A DNA stretch of 64,000 nucleotides. Origin: Flavobacterium sp. MDT1-60. Its GTDB lineage: Bacteria; Bacteroidota; Bacteroidia; Flavobacteriales; Flavobacteriaceae. The stretch is taken from NCBI RefSeq assembly GCF_014844035.1, contig NZ_CP062159.1, forward strand, positions 4,030,001 to 4,094,000, written 5' to 3'. Under the pieces are notes generated by a model. That model did not search any database, was not told the DNA's origin, and saw only the letters and a program-made list of their open reading frames with translations. The position numbers were made by a program, and so were the translations under genes. Of this stretch, positions 39,192-50,421 are shown one piece after another; within the stretch, counting starts at the first letter, position 1, and every line of letters begins with the position of its first letter.

Positions 39192-42100
39192 TTATCTCAT
39201 TATAGATAACCATCCTTTTTTAACCGTTCCATCTCCAATGTCTATCACATAAAAATAAGTACCTGTTGGCAACATATCTCCTCTATTTATAACTCCAGAT
39301 ACATTGGCAGTTCCGTTCCAATCATTTTCATAATGTTCTTTACTGTAAACTAATGATCCATATCTGTTATAAACTTTTAACTCATTATTTGGATACGATT
39401 CGATACAGTCAATTCTGAAAAGATCATTTGCTCCGTCATTGTTTGGAGTAAACTCATTATAAACTGTCAAACAAATTGGATCAACAGAAACTGAAGCTGA
39501 ATTGTTTGCTGCATCAACATCTAAAGGAGTTGAAATTTCAACAGTTGCAACACTAAGGTAATCACCACCAGGTAATACTTCTGCAACAATAGTAAGCGTA
39601 ACACTTTGACCAGCATTTAAAGTTGGAATTGTCCAAAGTGATGTTGTCGGATTATAGGTTCCAGCAGTTGTACTGCTGCTTACCAAATCATAACCGCTCG
39701 GTAATAAATCACTAACTACTGTATTTATAAAATTACCTTGTCCAACATTATTAACCGTTATCGTAAATGTTATCTGTTCTCCAAAATTTGGAGTCGGATT
39801 GCTCACAGTATTAGTAATTGTTAAATCAGAACAAGTAGCAACAGTAACATTCAACGTTTTAGTGGTAGTTTCGTCACAAGTATTAATGTATGTAACAGTA
39901 ACTTTACCCGGTCCGATATCAGACCATGAAATAGTCGCAGAACCATCAGCGGTTCCTCCGCCAGAAGTAATTGTTCCGTTCGTAACTGACCATACATAGT
40001 TTGATTTTCCGTTTGCGATCGAATAAGTTACTCCCTGGAAAACACATGGAGTATCATCTGTAGACGCAAGTTGTACCAAAGCATCGTTTTCGAAATTAAC
40101 TGTTATTCCTAATCTTGTAGCGCTTTCGCAGCCATTTGTAATATTATTAAGAGCACCTGCGTAGTAAGTTCCGGCTGTAAGCAGTGTATTTGCTGCTAAC
40201 GGGGTTCCACCAGTTGCTGAAGAATACCATACTACATTTGTTTCATTTACCAATATATTAGCAAGAGTTGGTAATTTTGACAAGCAGAATGTTTGTGTTG
40301 TTCTTGGTGTTGTTATAACACCCGGAATATTCACATTCACTAAAACTGCCAATCTTACTGGGTTCTCACAACCAATTGTACTTGAAACAGCTCCATAATA
40401 AGTTCCCGTAACCAAAGCTGTTGTTACTGGTAATGCTGTTTCGCCTGTTGCTGTGTTATACCAAACTACATTTGTTTGATTAACCTGGATATTAGCAACT
40501 GTTGGTGCATTTAACGAACAGAAGTTTTGAGTTGCATTATTTGTAGTTGGAGTTGCAGCAGGATTATTTATGTTTACTGTTACTTGCAAACGAACAGTAC
40601 TCTCACAACCTGTTACAGGATCTTTAATGGCTCCGTAATAAATTCCGTTTGTTAAGGCTGTTGTTGATGCAAGCGCTGTTCCGCCAGTTAAAGTGCTATA
40701 CCAAACTACATTTGCTTCATTTACCTGAATACTCGCAACCGTTGGTGTACTAGTAATACAAAAACTTTGAGAAGCATTTGTTGTTGTAGGTGTTGCCGGA
40801 TTAGTTAAGTTAATAGTAACTTGTAATCTGATTGCACTTTCACAATTTGTTACAGGATCTAAAATAGCTCCGTAATAAAGGCCATTTGCTAAAGCTGTTG
40901 TTACCGGAATTGCTGTTCCTCCTGTTTGAGTGCTAAACCAAATTACATTTGCTTCATTCACTTGGATATTAGCAATTGTTGGCGCATTAATTAAACAGAA
41001 ATCTTGTGTATTATCTGCCGTAGTTGGCGTTCCCGGATCAGTCACATTGATTGTAACTTGTAAGCGAACTGAGCTTTCACAACCTGTTACAGGATCTTTT
41101 ATAGCTCCATAATAAACTCCAGTTGTTAAAAGAGTGGTTGCAGCTAATGCTGTTCCGCCTGTTTGAGTGCTGTACCAAACTACATTTGTTTCATTAACCT
41201 GAATATTGGCAACTGTTCGCGCATTTACCAGACAGAAATCTTGTGTATTATCTGTAGTAGTTGGTGTCAATGGATCACTGATAGTAATTGTTACCTGCAA
41301 TCTTGTAGTGCTTTCACAATTTGTTACAGGATCTAAAATAGCACCATAATAAATACCATTTACTAAAGCTGTAGTTACCGGAATTACTGTTCCCCCTGTT
41401 TGAGTGCCGTACCAAACTACATTTGCTTCATTCACCTGAATATTAGCAACTGTTGGCACATTAACCAAACAGAAATCTTGCGTATTATCTGCTGTAGTTG
41501 GCGTTCCTGGATCAGTTACACTAATCGCAATGGCTAATCTACCATTACTCTCACAAGTAGTTGTTGGATCTTTTATCGCAGCATAATAGGTTCCGGTTGT
41601 AAGTGCTGTTGTAGATGAAATTAAATTTCCTCCGGTCAAAGCATCGTACCAAACGATATTCGCAACAATCGCTGGACTTACATTAATAGTTGCAAAAGTT
41701 GGTGCGTTTACCAAACAGAATTCCTGAGTAGTATCTGCAATTACCGGTGTTCCAGGATCAGTTACGCTGATTGCAATAGCCAACCTAACATTACTCTCGC
41801 AAGTAGTTATTGGATCATTTATCGCGGCATAATAGGTTCCGGTTGTAAGTGCTGCTGTGGAGGCAATCAAGTTTCCTCCGGTCAAAGCATCGTACCAAAC
41901 GATATTCGCAGCAATCGCTGGACTTACATTAATACTTGCAAAAGTTGGCGCGTTTACCAAACAGAATTCCTGAGTAGTATCTGCAATTACCGGTGTGCCA
42001 GGATCAGTTACGCTAATCGCAATCGCTAATCTAACATTACTCTCACAAGTAGTTGTCGGATCTTTTATCGCAGCATAATAGGTTCCGGTAGTTAGCGCTG

Positions 42101-45100
42101 TTGTAGATGGAATTAAATTTCCGCCTGTCAAAGCATCGTACCAAACGATATTCGCAGCAACTGCTGGACTTACATTAATAGTTGCAAAAGTTGGCGCATT
42201 TACCAAACAGAATTCCTGAGCTGTATCTGTAATTACCGGTGTTCCAGGATCAGTTACGCTAATCGCAATCGCTAATCTAACATTACTCTCACAAGTAGTT
42301 GTCGGATCTTTTATCGCGGCATAATAAGTGCCTGTTGTAAGTGCTGTTGTGGATGGAATCAAGTTTCCTCCGGTCAAGGCATCATACCAAACGATATTCG
42401 CAGCAACTGCTGGACTCACATTGATACTTGCAAAAGTTGGTGCGTTTACTAAACAGAATTCCTGAGTAGTATCTGCAATTACTGGCGTACCAGGATCAGT
42501 TACGCTGATTGCAATGGCTAATCTAACATTACTCTCGCAAGTAGTTGTCGGATCTTTTATTGCCGCATAATAAGTACCGGTAGTAAGTGCTGTTGTGGAT
42601 GGAATCAAGTTTCCTCCGGTCAAAGCATCATACCAAACGATATTGGCAGCAACCGCTGGACTTACATTGATACTTGCAAAAGTTGGTACATTTACCAAAC
42701 AAAACTCCTGAGCTGTATCTGTAATTACCGGTGTTCCCGGATCAGTTACGCTGATCGAAATCGCTAATCTGACATTACTCTCGCAAGTAGTTGTTGGATC
42801 TTTTATCGCGGCATAATAGGTTCCGGTAGTAAGTGTTGTTGTGGATGGAATCAAGTTTCCGCCTGTCAAGGCATCATACCAAACAATATTCGCAGCAACC
42901 GCTGGACTTACATTGATACTAGCAAAAGTTGGCGCATTTACTAAACAGAATTCCTGTGCAGTATCTGTAATTACCGGTGTGCCAGGATCAGTTACGCTAA
43001 TCGCAATAGCAAGTCTAACATTACTCTCACAAGTAGTTGTCGGATCTTTTATCGCAGCATAATAGGTTCCGGTTGTAAGTGCTGTTGTGGATGGAATTAA
43101 ATTTCCGCCTGTCAAAGCATCGTACCAAACGATATTTGTAGCTGGACTTACATTAATAGTTGCAAAAGTTGGTGCGTTAATCAAACAGAATTCCTGAGCG
43201 GTATCTGTAATTACTGGTGTTCCAGGATCAGTTACGCTAATCGCAATCGCTAATCTAACATTACTCTCGCAAGTAGTTATTGGATCTTTTATCGCAGCAT
43301 AATAGGTTCCGGTTGTAAGTGCTGTTGTGGATGGAATTAAATTTCCACCTGTCAAGGCATCGTACCAAACGATATTGGCAGCAACCGCTGGACTTACATT
43401 GATACTTGCAAAAGTTGGCGCATTTACCAAACAAAACTCCTGAGCTGTATCTGTAATTACCGGTGTGCCAGGATCAGTTACGCTAATGGCAATCGCTAAT
43501 CTGACATTACTCTCGCAAGTAGTTGTTGGATCTTTTATAGCTGCATAATAAGTGCCTGTTGTAAGTGCTGTAATAGATGGAATTAAATTTCCACCTGTCA
43601 AGGCATCGTACCAAACGATATTCGCAGCAACCGCTGGACTTACATTGATACTTGCAAAAGTTGGCGCATTTACCAAACAGAATTCCTGAGTAGTATCTGT
43701 AATTACTGGTGTACCAGGATCAGTTACACTAATCGCAATGGCTAGTCGTACTGCGCTTTCACAATTTGTAATTGGGTCTTTTATTGCCGCATAATAAGTG
43801 CCGGTAGTGAGTGCTGTTGTGGAGGCAATCAAGTTTCCTCCGGTCAAAGCATCATACCAAACAATATTGGCAGCAACCGCTGGACTTACATTGATACTTG
43901 CAAAAGTTGGTGCGTTTACCAAACAAAACTCCTGTGTAGTATCTGTAATTACTGGCGTGCCAGGATCGGTTATAATTACTGTAGCAGTTTGAAGTGTTCC
44001 TGCAATATTTTCACAAGTTGTATCACTTGAAACCCCAACATAATATGAAATAGGGCTCATTGCAAGTGTTATCCCTGTTGCTGTTAACACTCCTAGAGGA
44101 CTAATCGCATAAGTTATTCCACCAATAGTCGATCCATTTACAATAGGTTGTGTTTTATTGCTATCCAAGTACCAATAAAATACTGGATTTGTCAATAAAC
44201 TTGCTGTTGGTGTTAAGATTACAGGTAAATCATGACAAATAGATACATCAGAAACTGAAAGATCGTTTTGATCTGAAGGTCTTAATATTGTGAATGTAAT
44301 TTGTTTTCTATCTGCTTCTGCAGTTTCACAATAATTATCTCCACTAACACCTACAAAATAAGTATAGGTTCCCGGAATCAAACCATTTACAATTAATTGA
44401 TTGGTAATTTCACCTGCAATTAATTGACTAGTTGTTCCATTAAAACTATACCAGTGATAAACAGGGTTCGTTATAGCAGGAGTGCCGGTTAAAACTGTCG
44501 CTAAACTAACAGTACCTGTTGGTGCACAAATTGTAGTTGCTGTACCTCCATTTAAAGTAATATTAGCTAAAGCATTAACAGGGCTTGAAGATCTTACTTC
44601 AATAGTTACTTCTCCTCTTGCAAATGATTCACAACCGTAACGTACTGGCTGTACATAGTATTTATAGATTCCTGCTGGTAATGTAGCCGGAACTGTATAA
44701 GTAATACCACTTGCTACGACTGCTCCTCCTGTAGGCGCATCGTACCATAAATATGTTGAGCAAGCCTCTTCTGGTATCTGAAGCGTAACATCTGTTCCCG
44801 GACAAACCGTAACTTTGTTATCAGGATCTCCACCTATAACCGAGGTATTTGCTACTCGTTCAATAGTATGAACTCTTAAAAACTCTAATACGCCTGCAAC
44901 TCCTCCAAAACGAATTCTAACGCGATCGTATGATTCTGTTGGCGAAGATACCAGAGCCACTGCCATGGTATTTCCTGGTAATAATCTTAAACTCAATAAT
45001 GTACTTGTATTTTGAATTGGTGCACCAACAGCAACGTTACCCAAATAACGTTGAATAGTGAAACCAGTAAGTAAATTAACATCTAAAAGCACAGCTGGTT

Positions 45101-48100
45101 TCGAAATCACAATTCTTAAAGTATCACTTACAATAGATGGGGTTTTGAAATCTACCATTAAATCTGCTGCTGCAAGTGCACCTACGCCACTGTACATTGT
45201 TGCGAAAGTCGTTACATCGTTATCAGCAATATTCCATGCATCACTTACTCCTACTGTTGCGGTTAGTGCTCCTATAGGGAGTCCTAAATCTGTAGCTCCA
45301 TAAAATATATCCTGAATATCACCAGGTGTACAAGCTACAGTTGCAACTGATCTCTCATAATAAGCATCAAATACTTTGGTATTTTGTGCTACGCTTACAA
45401 GTGATGCGGACTGAATTCTGATTCCATCATAATCTTGTGGCCCTGCAGCATTTGCCGGAACAAAAGTGAATTCATATGTATTATCTCCTGATAATAAATT
45501 CAATAAGGATCCTGAAACAGATTGCATAGTTCCAATATCAACTCCGGCCTTGGTACCAATTACTGATAAATTTTGACCTAAAGCTACTCCACTGTATTCA
45601 GATCCCAACTTAATAGTTACCGGAGTTCCTTTTACAATATTTGCTGGCCATGTTAAATTTTGCCAAGTTGTACCAATTCCTAAAAGTCCAATACCAGTTG
45701 CAATAGTTGAATAGGTTTGTGGATTTCCATCAATCGCATTAGTTGCATTAATTACGCTGCCAGTAATAATTGAACCAGATGATTGGCCATTAGCATAAAC
45801 GCGTTCAGTTAAGGATTGACAATCATTAGGATTTCTAACATTTATAGAAAGCGTTCCTGTTCTGGAACAATTTCCCAGAGTAGCTACTACTGTGTACGTG
45901 TAGATACCAGGGGTACTAAGTGCCCCAGTAGTAAATGATGGTGAGCCTGTAAGTGCATTTCCCTGAGGGTCATACCATGCTATAGTACCATTTGATGTCG
46001 CATTTAATGTTACATCAGTTCCAACTGGCACTGATTGTGCAGGATCGACAGTCAAAGTTGGTAATTGATTAATAGTTACATTTATGGTCGCTATTGCTGA
46101 TGGACAATTCGATCCTGTAGCCTGAGCCTGAACCGAATAAACACCACTAGTCGTTATATTTGCGGCAGCTTCTGCCGTAATTACCACATTTGACGGATTA
46201 AAGAAAGTATATGTATTTACGGCAGTATCAAAACCTGTAATAGCATCTGCTAAATTAGCACTTCCACAACCTACTAAAGGCGTACCGATTACTGCTAAAG
46301 GTGTAACTGTTGGAAAATTAACTATTACTTCTTTTAATGTTCCGTTTACGTTTTCACAGGTACCTCCGTTAAGTACTGAAAGATAATAAGCATAAGGAGC
46401 ATTCAAAGCATTAAGTCCGCTAATAGTTAGTGCTCCTGTTGTACCGTCTTTAACATAAGTTACTCCGGCTATAGTTCCTGTATTAATTTCTTGTGTTTTA
46501 TTTTGATCTGTATAATATTTAAAAGTAGCCCCGGCTAAAGCAGAAGTTGGAGTCAATACAATGCCTCCGGCACAAGAAGCTGTCAAAGGACTTGCAATTG
46601 TAATATCCGTAGCTGTTGGAATTGATAATACATTAATCGTCACCGGCTGACGAACACTATTAACACAAGTTCCTCCGCGTGTTGCCTCTAAATAATAAGT
46701 TGTAGTTCCAGTTAATGGAAGAGTTGGACTAACAGCTACTAGACTTCCCCCGGTTGGAGCATCATACCATGTAAATGTTTCTGTTCCTGTTGAAGATGCA
46801 GCTAATGTTGCAGTTTGTCCTGCGCAAATTGGTGCAGCCGCTCCAGTTATTGTTGCATTTGGAAATCTATAAGAAGCTCCATAAATATTTAAAGTCGTCA
46901 ATAAAGTAGCGAGTCCTCCACCTATACGAATTTCAAGTTTATCGAATGCCGCTGTAGCAGCAAAACTAGCTTTAAATTTATTTCCTGATAATAACTGTAA
47001 GCTTAACAAATTATTAGTTAGCAAAAATCTGTCATTATTATAAGTTACTCCATTATAGGTTGCTAAACTAATTCCTCCTCCCAATAATGAAACATCGGCA
47101 AGTCCTCCAGGTAATTCTAATTCAATATCTATAATATCTCCCGCCTGACCCGGAGTTGGAAAAGTTAACTGCTGTTGTATATATGCGCCAGCTGCTGCAA
47201 CAGGAGTAAAAAGGGTTGCAGCTGTATTTATATTTCCATCAACAGAATTATTAGGATTAGTTGAAGTACATAACAAACATAACAAACCATCAGTGGATGT
47301 TGTTTGAAAATTTGGTTGTAAACAATTACTAATCGTATTAATTACTGTTACATTAATTACAGCTCTTGAACTACTCACGCAATTTGACAATAAATCTCTT
47401 GCCTCAACATAAAAAGTTTTATTTGCAGTTAAAACCGGTGTAGGTATATAAGTACTACTGCCAGTAGCTTGCAAAATAGTTCCTCCAGTTGGAGCATCAT
47501 ACCAAGTATACGCAAATCCAGGATTACTTGTAACTGCTAACATCACACTCTGACCTGACTGAATAATTACATTAGAAGATACAGGAACAGGGGCCGCAGG
47601 TCGTGGATTTACATTTACACTTACCGATGTACGCGACGCACTAAGACAACTTCCAATTACAGCCTCAACATAATAAGTTGTAGAAGCAGTTAGCGTTGGT
47701 GTTGAAAAAGAGGTACCTGTAAATACTAAGTTTCCGCCTGAAGCAGCATCATACCAATTATAGGTGGTACCTGCAACTGGTGACTGTACAGTTATCGTTG
47801 TTGCATCTCCATCACATATATTTAAAGGAGAAGCGACAACTGATGCTGGGGCTACCGGATTGTTGACGGTAACAAGGACTGGATTTCTTTCGCTATTCAC
47901 ACAACCATTACGAGTAACTTCTACATAATAAGTTGTATTAGCAGTCAACGCAGGAGTTGTATAAGCTGCTGTACTAACTAATAAATTTCCTCCTGTTAAT
48001 GCATCATACCATTTTATAGTTTCTCCTAAAGATGTATCAGCCGTTAATGTTGTTGTAAGTCCTCCACAAATAGTTGTGTTACCAGTTATAGTAGGTGCTT

Positions 48101-49901
48101 TATATCTGTAAGTTGCCTGAAAAATATCTACAGTTGTCAAAAGTGTTGCTAAGCCTCCTAATCGAATTTCGACACGATCAAAATTGGCTCCTGCAACTAC
48201 ACTCGCTCTAAAACGATTACCTGATAATAATTGTAAAGTTATTAGTGGATTATTAACCGATATTCTATCATTATTATAAGTTGCTCCATTATAAGTCGCC
48301 AAACTAACGGCACCTAATAATTGAACATCTGCAAGTCCACCTGGTAATTCTAATTCAACATCAACAATATCGCCTGCTTTACCAGGATTATTAAATTGTA
48401 AGGTCTGTTGAACCCATCCATTTATTAAGCCAACAGGAATGGTTAGTCTTGCTGCTGTTGCAGGATTTCCGTCAACAGAGTTATTAGGATTTGTACTACT
48501 ACATAATAAACATAAACCATTTTGAACTGTTTGTTGACTGCCTGCTTCTAAACAACCTCCTAAAGCCGATGGTATAACTGTTACTGTGACAGGAGCTCTT
48601 GTTGCACTTACACAGTTTCCTGCCGCACTCTGAGCCTCAACATAATAAGTTTTTGTAGCTGTTAAAATCGGAGTTGTATAAGTTGCCATATTTGTGGCAA
48701 TTGCTGTTCCTCCGGTTGCAACATCATACCAGTTTAATGTAACTCCTGCTTGAGAAGTTTCGGCATTTAATATAGCATTTTGTCCTGATTGAATAGTAAC
48801 ACTTTGCGTTAAAACCGTTGGTGCAGCTGGAACAGCATTCGAAGTTACATCGACCTGAGTTCTTGTAGGACTCAAACAGCTTCCTATAACAGCCTCAACA
48901 TAAAAACTAGTTGTTCCTAAAGGGACAGTTGGAGAATAAGTGTCGCCCGATGCCAATACAGGACCTCCGGTTGCTCCACTATACCAATTATAAGTAGTTC
49001 CTGGTATCGGATTAACGACCGATAATGTAGTTTGCTGAGTTGCACCAGTTGAACAAATTGAAGTTCCGGATGTACTAATCGCAGGCGCAATAGGGTTTGA
49101 TACATTAACAACAACTGGTACACGTTCATTACCCTCACAACCTGCTGCTCTTGTAACACCTATATAATAAGTTGTGTTTGCAGTTAAAACTGGAGTTGTA
49201 TACGAATTTGTAGTAGCTAAAGCTGTAGTTGAAGTTGGCGAACTATACCACGCTACAGTTGTTCCGGATGCAGGAGTTGCAGTTAATGTGGTAGAATTTC
49301 CAGAACAAATTGTTTGATTTAAACCTCCTGTTACCGTTGGTGCAGCAAATTCTAAACGAACATCATAAATTCTTAAATCAGTCAGTACACTTACGAGTCC
49401 ACCTAACTGTATTTGAACCTGATTAGTATCACCTGTCAAAGTATACCTTAATACTCCAATAGTGTTTCCCGGTAATAATGACAGATTAAGCAAAGGATTG
49501 TTTATCGCCACTGCTGATCCCGAATTCGCACTATTAAGTTTCGGCTGAATTGTGCCTGTAGATAATAATGACAGATTAAGTAACCCTGCACCACTACCAA
49601 TATACAAAACAATTTGATCGCCTGCCTTTGCTGTTTGGTTAAGAACCAAAGTTTCCTGAGCAGAACATGCCAAGCCGACGACTGTACTCAATGTTGTAAA
49701 TGTCGTTAAGCCTGCATTATCGTAGGCTGCCGTGGGATTTGTTACACTTGAACCAATGCAAATACCGGAAACATTATTCGTATTTGATACTGGTCTACAA
49801 AAAGTTTGTGCAAAGTTTTTATTACACAAAAGCAATAAAAACACCAAACTTAACAATCTCTTTTTTAGAATGAGATCATAAAAAGTAAATTTTTTTTTCA
49901 T
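39192..49901 (-). CDS. Giant type IX secreted adhesin with tandem Ig-like repeats (SprB-like)
   Basis: 3569 residues. A signal peptide (to about 32) is followed by five copies of an unnamed module (about 33-190, 446-605, 859-1014, 1359-1520 and 1522-1684), interspersed with Ig-like domains of the type CSGNSTTL...WY...TYY. Ten near-identical 82-residue repeats (1978-2795) and six divergent ones (to about 3268) come next. A DUF11-like domain is at about 3355-3475, then the gliding-motility-associated C-terminal sorting domain (NEFTPNNDGANDLFRI ... GWLSIMR). It should be exported by the type IX system and held at the surface. It starts an operon with PorP/SprF and OmpA genes. Host-cell, mat or surface attachment is inferred. 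Confidence 0.92.
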   Translation of the reverse strand: MKKKFTFYDLILKKRLLSLVFLLLLCNKNFAQTFCRPVSNTNNVSGICIGSSVTNPTAAYDNAGLTTFTTLSTVVGLACSAQETLVLNQTAKAGDQIVLYIGSGAGLLNLSLLSTGTIQPKLNSANSGSAVAINNPLLNLSLLPGNTIGVLRYTLTGDTNQVQIQLGGLVSVLTDLRIYDVRLEFAAPTVTGGLNQTICSGNSTTLTATPASGTTVAWYSSPTSTTALATTNSYTTPVLTANTTYYIGVTRAAGCEGNERVPVVVNVSNPIAPAISTSGTSICSTGATQQTTLSVVNPIPGTTYNWYSGATGGPVLASGDTYSPTVPLGTTSFYVEAVIGSCLSPTRTQVDVTSNAVPAAPTVLTQSVTIQSGQNAILNAETSQAGVTLNWYDVATGGTAIATNMATYTTPILTATKTYYVEAQSAAGNCVSATRAPVTVTVIPSALGGCLEAGSQQTVQNGLCLLCSSTNPNNSVDGNPATAARLTIPVGLINGWVQQTLQFNNPGKAGDIVDVELELPGGLADVQLLGAVSLATYNGATYNNDRISVNNPLITLQLLSGNRFRASVVAGANFDRVEIRLGGLATLLTTVDIFQATYRYKAPTITGNTTICGGLTTTLTADTSLGETIKWYDALTGGNLLVSTAAYTTPALTANTTYYVEVTRNGCVNSERNPVLVTVNNPVAPASVVASPLNICDGDATTITVQSPVAGTTYNWYDAASGGNLVFTGTSFSTPTLTASTTYYVEAVIGSCLSASRTSVSVNVNPRPAAPVPVSSNVIIQSGQSVMLAVTSNPGFAYTWYDAPTGGTILQATGSSTYIPTPVLTANKTFYVEARDLLSNCVSSSRAVINVTVINTISNCLQPNFQTTSTDGLLCLLCTSTNPNNSVDGNINTAATLFTPVAAAGAYIQQQLTFPTPGQAGDIIDIELELPGGLADVSLLGGGISLATYNGVTYNNDRFLLTNNLLSLQLLSGNKFKASFAATAAFDKLEIRIGGGLATLLTTLNIYGASYRFPNATITGAAAPICAGQTATLAASSTGTETFTWYDAPTGGSLVAVSPTLPLTGTTTYYLEATRGGTCVNSVRQPVTINVLSIPTATDITIASPLTASCAGGIVLTPTSALAGATFKYYTDQNKTQEINTGTIAGVTYVKDGTTGALTISGLNALNAPYAYYLSVLNGGTCENVNGTLKEVIVNFPTVTPLAVIGTPLVGCGSANLADAITGFDTAVNTYTFFNPSNVVITAEAAANITTSGVYSVQAQATGSNCPSAIATINVTINQLPTLTVDPAQSVPVGTDVTLNATSNGTIAWYDPQGNALTGSPSFTTGALSTPGIYTYTVVATLGNCSRTGTLSINVRNPNDCQSLTERVYANGQSSGSIITGSVINATNAIDGNPQTYSTIATGIGLLGIGTTWQNLTWPANIVKGTPVTIKLGSEYSGVALGQNLSVIGTKAGVDIGTMQSVSGSLLNLLSGDNTYEFTFVPANAAGPQDYDGIRIQSASLVSVAQNTKVFDAYYERSVATVACTPGDIQDIFYGATDLGLPIGALTATVGVSDAWNIADNDVTTFATMYSGVGALAAADLMVDFKTPSIVSDTLRIVISKPAVLLDVNLLTGFTIQRYLGNVAVGAPIQNTSTLLSLRLLPGNTMAVALVSSPTESYDRVRIRFGGVAGVLEFLRVHTIERVANTSVIGGDPDNKVTVCPGTDVTLQIPEEACSTYLWYDAPTGGAVVASGITYTVPATLPAGIYKYYVQPVRYGCESFARGEVTIEVRSSSPVNALANITLNGGTATTICAPTGTVSLATVLTGTPAITNPVYHWYSFNGTTSQLIAGEITNQLIVNGLIPGTYTYFVGVSGDNYCETAEADRKQITFTILRPSDQNDLSVSDVSICHDLPVILTPTASLLTNPVFYWYLDSNKTQPIVNGSTIGGITYAISPLGVLTATGITLAMSPISYYVGVSSDTTCENIAGTLQTATVIITDPGTPVITDTTQEFCLVNAPTFASINVSPAVAANIVWYDALTGGNLIASTTALTTGTYYAAIKDPITNCESAVRLAIAISVTDPGTPVITDTTQEFCLVNAPTFASINVSPAVAANIVWYDALTGGNLIPSITALTTGTYYAAIKDPTTTCESNVRLAIAISVTDPGTPVITDTAQEFCLVNAPTFASINVSPAVAANIVWYDALTGGNLIPSTTALTTGTYYAAIKDPITTCESNVRLAIAISVTDPGTPVITDTAQEFCLINAPTFATINVSPATNIVWYDALTGGNLIPSTTALTTGTYYAAIKDPTTTCESNVRLAIAISVTDPGTPVITDTAQEFCLVNAPTFASINVSPAVAANIVWYDALTGGNLIPSTTTLTTGTYYAAIKDPTTTCESNVRLAISISVTDPGTPVITDTAQEFCLVNVPTFASINVSPAVAANIVWYDALTGGNLIPSTTALTTGTYYAAIKDPTTTCESNVRLAIAISVTDPGTPVIADTTQEFCLVNAPTFASINVSPAVAANIVWYDALTGGNLIPSTTALTTGTYYAAIKDPTTTCESNVRLAIAISVTDPGTPVITDTAQEFCLVNAPTFATINVSPAVAANIVWYDALTGGNLIPSTTALTTGTYYAAIKDPTTTCESNVRLAIAISVTDPGTPVIADTTQEFCLVNAPTFASINVSPAIAANIVWYDALTGGNLIASTAALTTGTYYAAINDPITTCESNVRLAIAISVTDPGTPVIADTTQEFCLVNAPTFATINVSPAIVANIVWYDALTGGNLISSTTALTTGTYYAAIKDPTTTCESNGRLAIAISVTDPGTPTTADNTQDFCLVNVPTVANIQVNEANVVWYGTQTGGTVIPVTTALVNGIYYGAILDPVTNCESTTRLQVTITISDPLTPTTTDNTQDFCLVNARTVANIQVNETNVVWYSTQTGGTALAATTLLTTGVYYGAIKDPVTGCESSVRLQVTINVTDPGTPTTADNTQDFCLINAPTIANIQVNEANVIWFSTQTGGTAIPVTTALANGLYYGAILDPVTNCESAIRLQVTINLTNPATPTTTNASQSFCITSTPTVASIQVNEANVVWYSTLTGGTALASTTALTNGIYYGAIKDPVTGCESTVRLQVTVNINNPAATPTTNNATQNFCSLNAPTVANIQVNQTNVVWYNTATGETALPVTTALVTGTYYGAVSSTIGCENPVRLAVLVNVNIPGVITTPRTTQTFCLSKLPTLANILVNETNVVWYSSATGGTPLAANTLLTAGTYYAGALNNITNGCESATRLGITVNFENDALVQLASTDDTPCVFQGVTYSIANGKSNYVWSVTNGTITSGGGTADGSATISWSDIGPGKVTVTYINTCDETTTKTLNVTVATCSDLTITNTVSNPTPNFGEQITFTITVNNVGQGNFINTVVSDLLPSGYDLVSSSTTAGTYNPTTSLWTIPTLNAGQSVTLTIVAEVLPGGDYLSVATVEISTPLDVDAANNSASVSVDPICLTVYNEFTPNNDGANDLFRIDCIESYPNNELKVYNRYGSLVYSKEHYENDWNGTANVSGVINRGDMLPTGTYFYVIDIGDGTVKKGWLSIMR
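41517..43970 (-). repeat. Ten in-frame 246-bp tandem repeats inside the adhesin gene
   Basis: Ten units of 82 codons, each starting TDPGTPVI and containing QEFCLVNAPTFA, IVWYDALTGGNLI and TGTYYAAI. The fourth unit is two codons shorter (SPATNIVW instead of SPAVAANIVW), giving 2454 bases in total. Silent positions vary independently between units. Six more units (about 40100-41516) are diverged to about half identity. Confidence 0.95.
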
Positions 49902-49960
49902 AATTTGGAAGATTAGAAAATGGACAATAAAATACCTGTTGCGATAAGCACATATGCTTA

Positions 49961-49985
49961 GGCAATTTTAAAAAACGTTAATAAT
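49961..49985. repeat. 25-bp direct repeat, copy 1, upstream of the adhesin
   Basis: Reads GGC, two variable bases, TTTT, one variable base, then AAAAACGTTAATAAT. It matches the copy at 50422-50446 in 22 of 25 positions, at identical spacing. It lies 60-84 bases upstream of the adhesin start and includes a palindromic AACGTT. Confidence 0.55.
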
Positions 49986-50421
49986 CAGTTACTTAAAATG
50001 AGATTTAAAATACTAGTCGACTGTTATTTTAAACTTCATTTCATTAAAAAAACATTGCGTATACAGAAGTACACAAAGACCACCTCTTATTCTTTTGAAT
50101 AAAAAATGTCTCAAAAACTTTGGTGGAATATTGATATAAATCAATTTTCCAAATAAATAGAATGATTTGTTAGGAAGTTAATTTTCGGAAAGAAAATTTG
50201 TTTAGAAGTAGAATTGGGGAATTCTATTAAATATAAGAGTATGTTTCAATTTATATAAAATGTTGATTAGACAATTTATTTATTTTTACCTAGAAATTTA
50301 TATAATTCTAAAGCTGAAACACTATTTAATGCGAAGGATTATCAATAAAAAAAATTACGACAATACCTTTAAAAACAAAACCGTCAATTGGGGTTTGTAG
50401 ATATAAAGCTGACGTAATATT

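Noticed and set aside
41517..43970. CRISPR array or satellite reading of the regular 246-bp repeats
   Set aside because: The repeats are in frame, protein-coding, far longer than CRISPR repeats and without unique spacers or cas genes.
39799..45303. Several 60-80 codon plus-strand frames opposite the adhesin
   Set aside because: They recur with the tandem repeats and mirror the adhesin codon pattern; none has a start signal.
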